Below, piece after piece: positions 53,755 through 63,825 of a stretch of DNA of 64,000 nucleotides. Position 1 is the first letter of the stretch, and each line of letters opens with the position of its first letter. This DNA is from an uncultured Gemmata sp. (GTDB lineage Bacteria; Planctomycetota; Planctomycetia; Gemmatales; Gemmataceae): positions 186,001 through 250,000 of the forward strand of contig CALDUT010000010.1 of NCBI GenBank assembly GCA_937924775.1. The letters are read 5' to 3'. A program made the translations under genes and the position numbers. The notes beneath the pieces are model-generated. The model was not told the origin of the DNA and ran no database searches. It saw nothing but the letters and a program-made list of their open reading frames with translations.

Positions 53755-55284
53755 TTAAAGCCCTTTCACTTCGTTAGCGGAAAAATCGACGCCAATAACG
53801 GCTGTGACCGGGATTTCCCTTCCACGGAATTCGATCAGACCGCGGCGGACTTGCACCCGCCATTGGAGCGGTTGTGTGGAGCGTTTGACGCTCTGGATAA
53901 TCTGCGGGTCGGCATCCGAGAAAACCACATATTTCCGCCGCTCCCCCGGTTCCAGGGGTACAAAGTCATTCTTTTGTTGCACTTCATACTGTCGCACAAT
54001 CCGTTCGCGGAAGGGCCACACCACGGCTCCACCAGGGAAAATCGCATCCTTGTTCACGACAAGCCGCGTTAGTGGCCGATCGTAACCCACCGCTTTGCGG
54101 GTAAAAGCCGGATCCAACGGGTAGATCAGGACATCGGGGGAGATATTGGTTATCTGCAACGTCATGACGAGAGCTTGGCCTAGTGGAATATTCCGAGTCT
54201 CACCGTCTTTGGCTTCAGTGGTGACTGTCAGATGGCGTTTCACGATTTCGAGCGGCACGATTTCGAGTTGTCCGAGCTGGATGGTTTCGCCGAGTTTGGC
54301 TCGTTGCTGGGGGGGCAGTTCACCATCGGTGCGAAACTTGTACTGGCTGACCTTCTTCCGCGTGGCGGGATCGAATTCGCCAAAAGTGTCGGGAATCGTG
54401 GACAGGGGATGATCGCTATCGAACGGGCTTCCACCGGTCTTGAAGAACAGGGCATACACCGCGACGACAGTAGCCACAACAGCGTATCCCGCGAGCAGCC
54501 ACAGCCCTAAGAAACCGCGTGGGCTTGGCGAAGCCGCTCTCCATTGATGTTTTGAGGCCGAAAGTTCCTCTCCGGAATCTGGAGGGCGTGGGTCCGCAGG
54601 TGTGGGCAATGGTGACAACAGCGAGGGGGATACCGGAGCTGGACCGGCCGCAGCTACATGAGAAAACGATGAGAATTCCACAAAAGGATCCGCTTCTTCC
54701 GATCCCGCTGCTGGTATTGGGTTTACGGTTGGTGTGCCAGTTGACGGCCCGATCGGTGAACTCGCAGCGGGAACGCCCGAAACTTCCAACGGGGAAGAAG
54801 CTGCGATTGGGTTCTCCGAGGTTGGAGCCATTTCTGAGTGCCGCGGCGTGTTGCTAATAAAATCTACGGTTCGCAGGTGTGTTGCGGCCGAGGAGCTGAA
54901 AACCTCGTCGTCGGATTCCTCAGGATCACCGAGAATGCTATCGGCCCCTTCTTTGACCTTGGGCAAGTGGAACTGCGGCAGATCGGTGTCTGCACTGGGT
55001 GCTGGCGGCGGAGGACTGGCGACTGTCGGCGACGGCTCCAAGGACGTAGAAGCAACCGGGGACACCGGCGGTGGAGTGGCTGACGCGGGCTCCGGTGGCT
55101 TCGCCACCGGTTCTGTCGCGGGGGCAGTTGTCACTGATGGCTTCGCCACGGGCTCGGACTCCCGCGGGGCCAACACCACCTGCTTACAGCGGGGGCAACG
55201 GACTTGCTTCCCTTGCAGCTCGGATGGAATTCCCATCCGGCCACCGCAGAACGGGCAAGGAAATGTGATTGGCGGTAGACTCAT
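53755..55284 (-). CDS. Zinc-ribbon, single-span membrane protein
   Basis: A 509-residue protein of unknown function. An N-terminal MJ0042-like zinc ribbon uses Cys10, Cys13, Cys30 and Cys33 (CPFCG and CPRC). A Pro/Ala/Ser-rich disordered linker follows to about residue 260, then one membrane helix (LGLWLLAGYAVVATVVAVYALFF) and a C-terminal domain of about 210 residues (LGQLEIVPLEIVKRHLTV, VVWPFRERIVRQYEV) with a beta-sandwich look. The topology would place the zinc ribbon in the cytoplasm and the sandwich outside. This layout is common in planctomycetes. Confidence 0.75.
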   Translation of the reverse strand: MSLPPITFPCPFCGGRMGIPSELQGKQVRCPRCKQVVLAPRESEPVAKPSVTTAPATEPVAKPPEPASATPPPVSPVASTSLEPSPTVASPPPPAPSADTDLPQFHLPKVKEGADSILGDPEESDDEVFSSSAATHLRTVDFISNTPRHSEMAPTSENPIAASSPLEVSGVPAASSPIGPSTGTPTVNPIPAAGSEEADPFVEFSSFSHVAAAGPAPVSPSLLSPLPTPADPRPPDSGEELSASKHQWRAASPSPRGFLGLWLLAGYAVVATVVAVYALFFKTGGSPFDSDHPLSTIPDTFGEFDPATRKKVSQYKFRTDGELPPQQRAKLGETIQLGQLEIVPLEIVKRHLTVTTEAKDGETRNIPLGQALVMTLQITNISPDVLIYPLDPAFTRKAVGYDRPLTRLVVNKDAIFPGGAVVWPFRERIVRQYEVQQKNDFVPLEPGERRKYVVFSDADPQIIQSVKRSTQPLQWRVQVRRGLIEFRGREIPVTAVIGVDFSANEVKGL

Positions 55285-55701
55285 GATAGTGGAGAGTTTG
55301 CGAAACGCGCCTCAGCGGCAGCACGGCTGAAGTTGTTGCGAATGGTATATTTGAAATGCCGCCGAGGCAAATCCAAGTCCAATTCTAGGTCACTTTTCCT
55401 CAGGAGAGTTCCTTTCCTGTATGGTGGGCCATAACCCGTGGATGGCTGGAGGAAGAACCCCTTTTTCATGAAAAAATCCCTTTCCCAGACTGGAGTCGAA
55501 CCATTACAGTCCTCAGCATGAGGGCTCCGAGGCTGTTTGAGTAAGATTGGCGAAGATGAGGACCACTCTGAGGCTGCTGTAAAGGTCACTTTTGGCGGAA
55601 ATATCAATCTTTGGAGTTTAACTGCCGACAACAACATTGAGGAGAAATGACCGCCCGCACAGGGACTGGGTGCGAAAATTGTCGCTGGCACGGAGGCTGC
55701 T
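55285..55701. other. Divergent intergenic region with palindrome
   Basis: About 415 bases between two divergent genes, without a supported gene. It contains the 14-base palindrome TTTTTCATGAAAAA at 55462-55475 and a GGAGTCGAACC segment that resembles a tRNA T-arm on the - strand but has no D-arm or acceptor. Confidence 0.5.
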
Positions 55702-57126
55702 ATGAATCGGTTCGCCGTTTCTCCAATTGCGATCCTCCTGGTCGGGCTGTCGGCACAAGCGGATTCGCCGCCTGGAGCAACTCCGTCGCCGGTTCTTCCA
55801 ATTGCCGGTTGGGGCTGGGGGGTTGCCCCCGAGATTCCCCCGTCTGCTCCTCACTCCAGCCCGTATACCGTTGTGGGTGGCTTTCACCCTGGGCTGGACG
55901 TTCCCCGCCCAGATATGTTGCCGCCGGTGAATCCCACACCGCCCACCGCCGCGACGGATTCTCCCCCCAAACTGCGACCTGAAGCCATCGGCTACCCCTT
56001 CGACCCGCTGCCAATCCATCTCCGCGGTCCCCGTTACCCGATTGTCCACGCAGAGCATTGGGTTCGCGGCGATTGGTTGCATTGGGCCTTCCGCGACGCT
56101 CCCGTGCCGCCGCTGATTGTCACCGGCGACCCCAACCGGGCAAATCCTGGTATTCCCGGCGGTGGGAATATCATCCCTTTAGTCGGACCCACACAAGATT
56201 ATGGCATGCTCAACGGGGCCCGTCTGACGCTAGGCCGTTGGTTTGATCCGAATGGTGAGTTAGGGCTGGAGATCACGGGCCTCATCTTTGGGCGGGAGGG
56301 AACGGCGACCTTCTTCGAGGGGGGGGCGAATCGTCCCTTATCGGTGCCGGTTCTCAGCGACACGGGCATACCGGGTGTTTACGATTTCGCCTTTCCCAGT
56401 GCCTTCGATGGGAGTTTGGGAATTCGGACCGCGATTCAGTTGCTCAGTGCCGAGGGGATGTTTCTGCACCGTTGGTACGGCGACGGTTGCTGGAGCTTCG
56501 ACGGCATGATCGGCTACCGGTACTTGTGGTTGAGTGAAAGTTTGGAATTGCTCGGGCGGTCGCAGTCGCGTGGTGGGGTCTCGACCTTCGTCGGTCAAAC
56601 TCTGCCCAGTGGGGTGACACTTCTGACTACCGATCGTTTCCGGGCCAAATCGGAATTCCACGGCCTTCAACTCGGTGGTCGCCTGGAATCGCGGTATGAC
56701 ATTGTCACGGTGACAGCTTTCGGGAAGGGAGGCGTGGGGATCAACCTTCATACACTTCGCGTGGAAGGTAACACAGTCGCCACCGGTTTTGGTGTCACGC
56801 GAACTCACGTCGGGGGAATCCGGGCTTTGCCGAGTAACTTCGGCCGTGATACCAATACAGATTTTTCATTGATAGCGGAAACCGGAATTGAGATCGGCAT
56901 TCAAGCGACGAAGAGCGTTTCCTTGCGGGTAGGCTATAACTTGTTGTTTTGGTCGGATGTGGTGCGGCCCGGGACGGTGATGAGCGAAGTCACAACACTT
57001 TCGCAAGTTCCGATCGATCCTAACTTTAGCGCTACAAGTGTGCCGAATGCCCGACCCGTGACGGTGTTCCGCGCCAGCGATTTCTTGGCCCACGGTCTGG
57101 CTTTGGGTATGGTGGTGGATTGGTAA
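55702..57126 (+). CDS. BBP7-family outer membrane beta-barrel protein
   Basis: Predicted outer-membrane protein of the BBP7 family found mainly in planctomycetes. A signal peptide (FAVSPIAILLVGLSAQA) is followed by a Pro-rich region and a barrel with alternating strands: GARLTLGRWFDPNGELGLEI, DGMIGYRYLWLSESLELLG, KSEFHGLQLGGRLESRYD and SLRVGYNLLFWSDVVRPG. The final residues HGLALGMVVDW end in an aromatic, as in barrel proteins. GGAGG precedes the ATG. Function unknown; strong lineage marker. Confidence 0.87.
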   Translation: MNRFAVSPIAILLVGLSAQADSPPGATPSPVLPIAGWGWGVAPEIPPSAPHSSPYTVVGGFHPGLDVPRPDMLPPVNPTPPTAATDSPPKLRPEAIGYPFDPLPIHLRGPRYPIVHAEHWVRGDWLHWAFRDAPVPPLIVTGDPNRANPGIPGGGNIIPLVGPTQDYGMLNGARLTLGRWFDPNGELGLEITGLIFGREGTATFFEGGANRPLSVPVLSDTGIPGVYDFAFPSAFDGSLGIRTAIQLLSAEGMFLHRWYGDGCWSFDGMIGYRYLWLSESLELLGRSQSRGGVSTFVGQTLPSGVTLLTTDRFRAKSEFHGLQLGGRLESRYDIVTVTAFGKGGVGINLHTLRVEGNTVATGFGVTRTHVGGIRALPSNFGRDTNTDFSLIAETGIEIGIQATKSVSLRVGYNLLFWSDVVRPGTVMSEVTTLSQVPIDPNFSATSVPNARPVTVFRASDFLAHGLALGMVVDW

Positions 57127-57212
57127 GGCCTCTTCTGGTCGTTCACGCGCCCACTTGAGCGTAGGCGGCGCCGAACGATGTCTGAGGCTCGCCTCTTCCA
57201 CCGAGTGCCCCA

Positions 57213-58121
57213 ATGATTCTGACTCGCCGCGACTGCTTCACGTCGCTCCCGCTACTGGTTCAACCTCTGATCGCTCAATCGGAGCGAAACGCCAGACCAT
57301 TGGGAATCAGCCTTTATGGCATGAAATCCTTGGACATCCCCACCGCCTTGAAGGTTTGTCGGCAAATTGGCTACGCCGGGGTGGAGTTCGCGTTGCTCCC
57401 CGGCTATCCTACCGACCCTGATCGCGTAACCGACAAACAGCGGAAGGAGTTGCGGCAAAAACTGGCCGATAGCGGGTTGCAGGTCCATGGCTGGATGGAG
57501 AACCTTCCTGCGCTCGGTACTGCGGAAACCCACAAGAAGAACCTCGAACGGTTGAAAGCAGCTGCCGAATTCGCCCACGCGATCGCCCCGGAGGCCACAG
57601 CGCCCTTAGAAACGGTTCTCGGGAGCCGACCAGGAGATTGGCAAAAGGTTCGGGAACTTCTGACGGAGCGGGTCGGCGAATGGGCCGAGGTGGGCCAACG
57701 TCACCAGATGGTGATTGCCATAAAACCCCATGTAGCCCAAGTTTTACGAACCCTTGAGGCTGCTGTCGGCCTGATGAAAGCGATCAATAGCCCTTGGCTG
57801 CGACTCGCGTTTGATTACAGCCACTTCGAGCTGCAGGGTGTAAAACTCGCCGAGGCTCTGTCCAAACTGTTGCCATTCACGGTTTTCATTCATGTGAAAG
57901 ATACCCAAGGAACCGCTGACAAGTTCGAGTTCCTGCTGCCGGGGCAAGGCCGGACGGACTACGCCGCCTACGCCCAACTCCTCTCAGAAGGCAACTACCC
58001 CGGAGCGGTGGTGGTTGAGGTCAGTAGCCAAATCTTCTCACGCCCAGGTTACGATCCAGTGGAAGCCGCGAAAGGGAGTTATTCCGCTCTGGCAAAATAT
58101 TTCATGTCGCACAGAAAGTGA
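57213..58121 (+). CDS. Sugar phosphate isomerase/epimerase-like TIM barrel
   Basis: A 302-residue AP_endonuc_2/xylose isomerase-like TIM barrel. A short signal with TRRDCFTSLPLLVQPL suggests export, possibly by Tat. Barrel landmarks: GISLYGMKSLDIPTALKVCR, GYAGVEFALLPGYPTDPDRV, AIKPHVAQVLRT, LAFDYSHFEL and FIHVKDTQGTADKFEFLLPG, supplying Glu/Asp/His metal ligands. The substrate is unknown; related planctomycete proteins are annotated as sugar phosphate isomerases. GTG and ATG alternatives exist, and the ATG at 57213 is used. Confidence 0.85.
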   Translation: MILTRRDCFTSLPLLVQPLIAQSERNARPLGISLYGMKSLDIPTALKVCRQIGYAGVEFALLPGYPTDPDRVTDKQRKELRQKLADSGLQVHGWMENLPALGTAETHKKNLERLKAAAEFAHAIAPEATAPLETVLGSRPGDWQKVRELLTERVGEWAEVGQRHQMVIAIKPHVAQVLRTLEAAVGLMKAINSPWLRLAFDYSHFELQGVKLAEALSKLLPFTVFIHVKDTQGTADKFEFLLPGQGRTDYAAYAQLLSEGNYPGAVVVEVSSQIFSRPGYDPVEAAKGSYSALAKYFMSHRK

Positions 58122-58198
58122 ATCAACCTTCAACGCCCGTTCGATTCTCGACATCGTTTTGATGTTATAGTGGATTACATCTTCTCTGGTTCGGAGCG

Positions 58199-61147
58199 AT
58201 GATGTCCCACTCGACCGAACGCTGGTCGTCGGCCGACGTAGCTTCTGCGGGATTCTCCCTCTCAGGCTTCTCGTCGTTGCCCCCGACGCAAGCCAATCCC
58301 ACTCCTCTCCAGCCCCGGAGCGGAATTGCGCCGGTAGAATTCCCCGGCTATGAGATTTGGGGGGAATTGGGCCGCGGGGGAATGGGCGTTGTTTATAAGG
58401 CACGGCAGCAGAGTTTGAATCGGTTCGTGGCTTTGAAGGTGATTTTGGGTGGACCATTGGCCAGTGCTGAGGACAAAGCCCGTTTTCGGATCGAAGCGGA
58501 GGCGGCCGCCCGGCTACACCATCCGAACATCGTTCAGGTTTACGATGTTGGGGAGCATGCCGGGTTTTCCTACATGGCCTTGGAGTTGATCGAAGGCCAG
58601 ACCCTGCGGAATTGGCAAAATGGGCAACGATTGGAGCCACTCTTGGCGGCGCGGATTGTCGCTCTGATCGCTCGCGCGATACAACATGCTCACGAGCATG
58701 GCATTATTCACCGCGACATCAAGCCGGCAAATATTCTGCTGGAACCGATCAGTCTGAAGGCCGATGATTCTCGCGGTGCGAGGGTCCTCCCACGCTGGAA
58801 CGCCCATGGCGGGATGCATTCGCAACCGTCGAATTCGCTTGTACTTCCGTTGACTTTCACACCAAAGGTTACCGATTTCGGGTTGGCAAAGTCGTTGGAA
58901 AGCGGCACCGATCTGACGGTCACTGGGGTGGCCTATGGTACGCCGAATTACATGGCTCCGGAGCAGGTTCGAGGGAAAGCCGTGGGGGTGGGGGTCGACA
59001 TTTACGCTTTAGGGGCCGTGTTGTACGAATTGCTCACCGGTCAACCGCCGTTTGTAGGGACGAGCCCCAATGATGTTCTGAATCAAATCCTGCGATCGGA
59101 TCCGCTGGCCGTGTGCAAACTGGCCCCGCGGGTACCTCGCGATTTGGCGGTGATTGTTGGCAAATGCCTCGAAAAGGAGCCGAAACAGCGTTATTTGGCC
59201 GCGCGGGAACTGGCTGAAGATCTCGACCGCTTTGTGGCCGGGCAACCCATCGCGGCTCGCCCCATCAGCCAAACTGAACGCGTTTGGCGCTGGGCGCGAC
59301 GCAATCCTCTGGTGACTACTCACCTCGCCCTCACCACCGTCGGTTTCGTCATCACGGCGGTTTTGGCTGGGGCATGGGCTAACTCAGCCAGCGAAGAACG
59401 CCGACTACGCACACTGGCCGTGGCGGCCCGCGAAGACGCCGACCAGCAGCGTATCGCAGCTGAAGCGGCCCGGGATAACCTCAAGGAGGCTCTTCAAAGC
59501 GCACAACTCGCTCAGCAACTGGCTGAAGTGGAACGGGCGATTGCCGCCGCCGCCAAGCTGGCCGCGGAACAGGCTCGGGAACAAGCGGATCAGGAGGCGG
59601 CCGACGCCCGGATGCAGAAGCAGCAAGCTGAAGCCGCGCGAGCCATCGCGGAAGATCATTTACGCATTGCCCGTGGGGCGATCCGCCTGAGCCTGCGGGA
59701 ACTGTCGCGGCATCCCCGGTTCCAAGACGATGATTTTCGCTCGGCCCGAGATACGCTGATTCAGCAAGTCCGAGCGTTCCGGGATGCCGTCATTCAGCAT
59801 GCCCCAAATATCCCCGAATGGCTCGACGATATTGCTGATGTTTCCCATTGGTTGGGATTTCTGGAATACCTCAACGCCAATTATGAAGTCGCGGCGCGAG
59901 AGTATCGCGCCGCCGCCGCTGCCACCGCTCGTTGGGCCGAGCTGGAACCCAAGATACCATTGCCGCGGAGCCGGCAAGTCGATTCTCTCATCAACTCAGG
60001 GAATGCCTCGATTCATGCCTCGCAGATGGCGGAAGCGGAAAAAGCCTATCGCGAAGCCCTCCGCGTGGCGGACGCGTTGGTTACAGATTATCCCCAACAA
60101 ATCGTCTACCGTCATCAAGCGATCGAGGTAGTGGGTCAATTGGCGTATTTGTGTTCTCAAACGAAAAAAAACGCGGATTGGGAAACAATGGCGCAAGAGC
60201 AACTGGTCCGCGCTCAAGACGCGATCAAAGTGTTTGGAGAAACCCGCGACAATCTGCGCTGGTTGGCGATCGCCCAAAACAACACCGCTTGGGCACTGAC
60301 CCGCCAAGGCATGTGGCAGAAGGCGAATCAGCACATATCTCAAGCGATTGCCACACGTGAAAAGATCGTGGCTTTGTTTCCAGAGGATGTCAAGGCGGCC
60401 TTTGAATACGCCAATGAACTGGTCGCTTATGGCCGTTTTTTGAACCCGCGCGACCCTCAGGAGGCGGAAATTCAGATCCTCAAAGCTATCGCGATTTTCG
60501 AGAAACAGCACAAGATGCAGGGCGAAAAGACGTTGGCTGTCATCGAGGTCGCCAACGGTTATACCCAAATTGGCGAATTCTGTCGTGCGCAGGGGCGTTT
60601 CTCGGATGCAGAAAAGTGGTTTGAGAAAGCTCTGGGGTTAGTGGCGACTGTCTTGGAGCGAGTTCCGAATTACCGGCCGGCCCGTGAAGCGTGGGCCCAA
60701 GCGACCACCGGTCGGGCCCATTTGTACAATCACACCAATCGCCATCTCAAAGCGGTTCAGGATTGGGCCAAACTCGCCACCGACGATCCCAACATCCGTC
60801 TGCGTCCCCGTCACGAGCTTTTTGTCATTCAATCCCTGCTTTTTGCGAAGGATTGGAAGACTGCTTATCAAGCTGCCGAAGCACAAATGATCAAAAAGCA
60901 ACCCAGCTGGATGTGGTTGGATATCGCCCGGGTTTGGTGCATGATCGCTGAGCAAATTGAAACCGATTCCGAGCTGCCCACCGAAGACCGACAGCAGAAA
61001 AGTGACAACGCCCTTCAACAAGCTCTTGTGAGTTTGGAAAAAGCCCGGCGTATGGGGCTTTTTGAGGAAGCCCAATATCGGGAGTGGTATCACCGACAAT
61101 CCGAGTTTGACAAAATCCGCGATAGATTCAACCCATTGCAAAAATGA
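58199..61147 (+). CDS. Ser/Thr protein kinase with helical-repeat sensor
   Basis: A 982-residue Hanks-type kinase. Kinase domain at residues about 50-360: LGRGGMGVVYKARQQSLNRF, HRDIKPANILLEP, VTDFGLAKSLESGTD and GTPNYMAPEQVRG. A single membrane helix (LTTVGFVITAVLAGAWANSA) at about 380-400 is followed by a long coiled coil rich in Ala/Glu/Arg and TPR-like helices to the C-terminus (ASQMAEAEKAYREALRVADA, GRFSDAEKWFEKALGLVATV). The sensor part would lie outside the cytoplasm. This architecture is typical of planctomycetes. Confidence 0.9.
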   Translation: MMSHSTERWSSADVASAGFSLSGFSSLPPTQANPTPLQPRSGIAPVEFPGYEIWGELGRGGMGVVYKARQQSLNRFVALKVILGGPLASAEDKARFRIEAEAAARLHHPNIVQVYDVGEHAGFSYMALELIEGQTLRNWQNGQRLEPLLAARIVALIARAIQHAHEHGIIHRDIKPANILLEPISLKADDSRGARVLPRWNAHGGMHSQPSNSLVLPLTFTPKVTDFGLAKSLESGTDLTVTGVAYGTPNYMAPEQVRGKAVGVGVDIYALGAVLYELLTGQPPFVGTSPNDVLNQILRSDPLAVCKLAPRVPRDLAVIVGKCLEKEPKQRYLAARELAEDLDRFVAGQPIAARPISQTERVWRWARRNPLVTTHLALTTVGFVITAVLAGAWANSASEERRLRTLAVAAREDADQQRIAAEAARDNLKEALQSAQLAQQLAEVERAIAAAAKLAAEQAREQADQEAADARMQKQQAEAARAIAEDHLRIARGAIRLSLRELSRHPRFQDDDFRSARDTLIQQVRAFRDAVIQHAPNIPEWLDDIADVSHWLGFLEYLNANYEVAAREYRAAAAATARWAELEPKIPLPRSRQVDSLINSGNASIHASQMAEAEKAYREALRVADALVTDYPQQIVYRHQAIEVVGQLAYLCSQTKKNADWETMAQEQLVRAQDAIKVFGETRDNLRWLAIAQNNTAWALTRQGMWQKANQHISQAIATREKIVALFPEDVKAAFEYANELVAYGRFLNPRDPQEAEIQILKAIAIFEKQHKMQGEKTLAVIEVANGYTQIGEFCRAQGRFSDAEKWFEKALGLVATVLERVPNYRPAREAWAQATTGRAHLYNHTNRHLKAVQDWAKLATDDPNIRLRPRHELFVIQSLLFAKDWKTAYQAAEAQMIKKQPSWMWLDIARVWCMIAEQIETDSELPTEDRQQKSDNALQQALVSLEKARRMGLFEEAQYREWYHRQSEFDKIRDRFNPLQK

Positions 61148-61306
61148 CCGCTTTGCTCTCTTTCGGAAATGGCGAGTTCAACTCACCAGATCGGATTGAG
61201 GGAAAAGTTATAGGGGTTGCCAGTCGAAGGTGTTGGAATCACGTCACAGAATGTGACTGAAGCTATGCCGAATCGACTCTAAATAATCATCTGATAAAAA
61301 TTTATA

Positions 61307-61870
61307 TCATTTTTTCTTCTTTTGGGGCTCCTCTTCTCCCGATGGTCGTTTTGGTGTCGCCGGAGCTTCTTTGGGTGCGGGAGTACTGGTTCGCAAGCCA
61401 GCGGGAGCAGGACCAACCAGATAGCCCAGAGGCTTGAGGGCTTCCGCGAGCTTTTCGGCTTCGGCTACGGCTTGAGAGCTATCGACTCCGGCCATCCCAA
61501 TGACCGCGTACCAATAGCGCTCGCGATCGCGCGGAGAGAGGGTGTCTGGGTCGGCCCCGACTTCGCGGCCATATTCTGGATCGAAGCGGAGAGTCTTCAG
61601 CAGCGCTGCGAGTGGCCGCCAGGTCATTCCGTCGGAAATTTTTGTGCCATCTAACTTTGTAACGCGGCGACCAATCGCGATATGCAGCAGACCGCGGAAG
61701 TGGCCGCTCACCAGACCATTAGCGCGGGCGGCCTCGAGAAGTTCTCGAAGTCCATCCATTCCCTGACTCCGTCCGCGATTGGCCCATGAAACGCCTATCG
61801 CTGCCGGTGCCGTGACTCGGGCTACACCGGGAGCAACAACGACCGGTATATTCGGGTATAGCTCACCCAT
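61307..61870 (-). CDS. Hypothetical protein with Lys-rich tail
   Basis: A 187-residue protein with no family recognised. The middle (GLVSGHFRGLLHIAIGRRVT, GMTWRPLAALLKTLRFDPEY) appears folded, followed by a Pro/Ala-rich linker and a terminal run of five lysines. The start region PNIPVVVAPGVARVTAPAAI is hydrophobic but not a clear signal. Alone on its strand, about 120 bases from the thiamine gene start region. Confidence 0.6.
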   Translation of the reverse strand: MGELYPNIPVVVAPGVARVTAPAAIGVSWANRGRSQGMDGLRELLEAARANGLVSGHFRGLLHIAIGRRVTKLDGTKISDGMTWRPLAALLKTLRFDPEYGREVGADPDTLSPRDRERYWYAVIGMAGVDSSQAVAEAEKLAEALKPLGYLVGPAPAGLRTSTPAPKEAPATPKRPSGEEEPQKKKK

Positions 61871-61990
61871 TTTACCCGGCTACCCAATTTTCCCATAATG
61901 CCGCTACACTACCACCTCTTCTTCGACTTCCGGAATGACAGATTCCACTGGGGATTGGCAATCCCTTCCAAATCCTAACTGATCTCGTTG

Positions 61991-63622
61991 TTACAATCGG
62001 TTGGCATCGGGCAATGCTTCTTTTAATTGTCGGGCCACGCTACGCGGATCGGCGGCTTGACAAATCGCTGAACTAACCGCGACACGAACCGCCCCGGCAG
62101 TAATCACCATGTGGATGTTGCTTGGTGAAAGTCCGCCTAGTGCGAACGCTGGCAACGACGTTTCGGTTGTTGCAGTGCGAACATACTCCAATCCAGGGAA
62201 GTTTTCAAAATCTTTGGTCGCCGACGGAAACACCGGCCCGATTCCCACATAATCGGCTCCGTCGAGAATCGCCTGCCGCAATTGTTCCACCGAATGCGTG
62301 CTGACGCCGATCAGCCGGCTCGGACCAACAATCCGGCGTGCATCCGCGACGCTCAAATCCTCCTGGCCGATATGCACACCATCCGCTTCTGCTAACAGAG
62401 CAATATCACATCGGTCATTAATGATGAGAAGTTTTCCGAGTTCCCGGGTGATCTGCCGAGCCACCTTGGCCCATGCGAGCAATTCGCGATCGCTCATCTG
62501 CTTTTCGCGAATTTGGATGATATCAACGCCCCCCGCGACGGCTTCGCGCAAAGTCCATTCCGGGCATGCGGCACACTGCGAACGAGTTAATAGCAGATAA
62601 AGTTGCACCTTCTTGAGCCGATGGCGGCTATCCAGCGATAAAGCCCGTTCTAGCGTGTACGCGTGATAGCGGAGAGCTTCGAACCGCTGAGCCAACTTGT
62701 CGTCGAAAATTTTGCTGAACTCTTCCAAGGTTCGCAAAGATTCTTGCAGCCGTTTGATATTAGCTGTGGCCACATGCTGGGGCGATCGCCGGGTGTATTC
62801 GTCGGGGGTAGAAATGGTGGTGCCGACATCGGCTTGTGTTTCCCGGGCGGCCAACAACTGCCCAAGTGCCACTTTTTCTCCTGCCGCGGCAATGTTATGT
62901 CGAAGTGTTTTCAGGAGTTGCGTCAAATAACCGTCATTGAGAACAAAGCGACCATAGTCTTCCAAAACGCGAGCGGCTTCGCGGGCCCGGTTCAAGTTCG
63001 CGTCGATCACCCGGGCGGTTTCGAGGGGCTTGGTCAGAGCTTGGGCGGGGGGGTGTTGCTCCAGGGGGGGGGGCGGTTGCATCAAGCGATTTCCGTTGAA
63101 CTCACCGCTGAGGTCTGCGGGCTGTTCCGTTGCCGATGCGGTGCTGTTACGGGAGGGAATCGCAACGGAAGTTCCTGTGGCCACGGCACTTGTGGAATCA
63201 GAGAAGCGATGGTAGGAGGATGACGATTCCCGGGTGGGTTTGAGGATTTTCTCCAATTCGGCGGGGGCGAATCCCAGGGCGGTGGCGATTTGTTGAAAGC
63301 GAGAATCGGCGCGCACCACGGCTAGCAGAAAGGCATCGGAGAGGAGTTCTACGCCCTCGCGATGCGCTAAAGTCCAACTCCGAGTGGCTTCATAAAGAGT
63401 GTTCAGGGGTGGTGCCGGACAGGGGGATTGATCCACCAGTTGCTGGCGAAGTTGCGCCAGGGAAATTCCGAGCGATTCGAAAACCTGAGCCGCGCGGCCC
63501 TCCTCCTCTTCAATCAAACCTAAGACATAATGGTGCAACTGGATGGTTTCGGAACCACACCGGTCAGCCCACATTCGCGCCGCGGCAATAGCTCGTTCCA
63601 AAGCCGGGGTGATTTGATACAT
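61991..63622 (-). CDS. thiE: Thiamine-phosphate synthase, ClpN-ThiD2-ThiE fusion
   Basis: A 543-residue protein with three parts. Residues 1-128 resemble two Clp N-terminal repeats (ALERAIAAARMWADRCGSET with HHYVLGLIEEEEGRAAQVFE, and LSDAFLLAVVRADSRFQQIA). After a Ser/Pro-rich linker, residues 201-330 match the ThiD2 domain fused to ThiE in cyanobacteria (VIDANLNRAREAARVLEDYG, NIKRLQESLRTLEEFSKIF). Residues 338-540 are ThiE: GVDIIQIREKQMSDREL, LLIINDRCDIALLAEADGVH, HIGQEDLSV, GADYVGIGPVFPSATK and FALGGLSPSNI, which joins the pyrimidine and thiazole halves of thiamine phosphate. The Clp-like part is unexpected and may mediate protein contacts. Confidence 0.88.
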   Translation of the reverse strand: MYQITPALERAIAAARMWADRCGSETIQLHHYVLGLIEEEEGRAAQVFESLGISLAQLRQQLVDQSPCPAPPLNTLYEATRSWTLAHREGVELLSDAFLLAVVRADSRFQQIATALGFAPAELEKILKPTRESSSSYHRFSDSTSAVATGTSVAIPSRNSTASATEQPADLSGEFNGNRLMQPPPPLEQHPPAQALTKPLETARVIDANLNRAREAARVLEDYGRFVLNDGYLTQLLKTLRHNIAAAGEKVALGQLLAARETQADVGTTISTPDEYTRRSPQHVATANIKRLQESLRTLEEFSKIFDDKLAQRFEALRYHAYTLERALSLDSRHRLKKVQLYLLLTRSQCAACPEWTLREAVAGGVDIIQIREKQMSDRELLAWAKVARQITRELGKLLIINDRCDIALLAEADGVHIGQEDLSVADARRIVGPSRLIGVSTHSVEQLRQAILDGADYVGIGPVFPSATKDFENFPGLEYVRTATTETSLPAFALGGLSPSNIHMVITAGAVRVAVSSAICQAADPRSVARQLKEALPDANRL

Positions 63623-63825
63623 TGCGACATTCTCACGTCGTTCCCAGACTCCTCATCAAGTATGCATTTTACCGGAGCTGTCGGCATAGGTGGAATGACC
63701 CTTACCGTCACCGCGTTGTTTACCAGTTTCAGTACTGTGGAGTTGTAGCAATCGGGCCAGTGCGTCGATGCTAGTTGAGACGAAAGGAATCGCTGTCTTG
63801 TTGCATGTGGTTAGGGGACGGCCCG

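Noticed and set aside
55490-55545. tRNA T-arm-like GGTTCGACTCC on the - strand
   Set aside because: No D-arm, no acceptor stem and a three-base loop where the anticodon should be; it does not fold as a tRNA.
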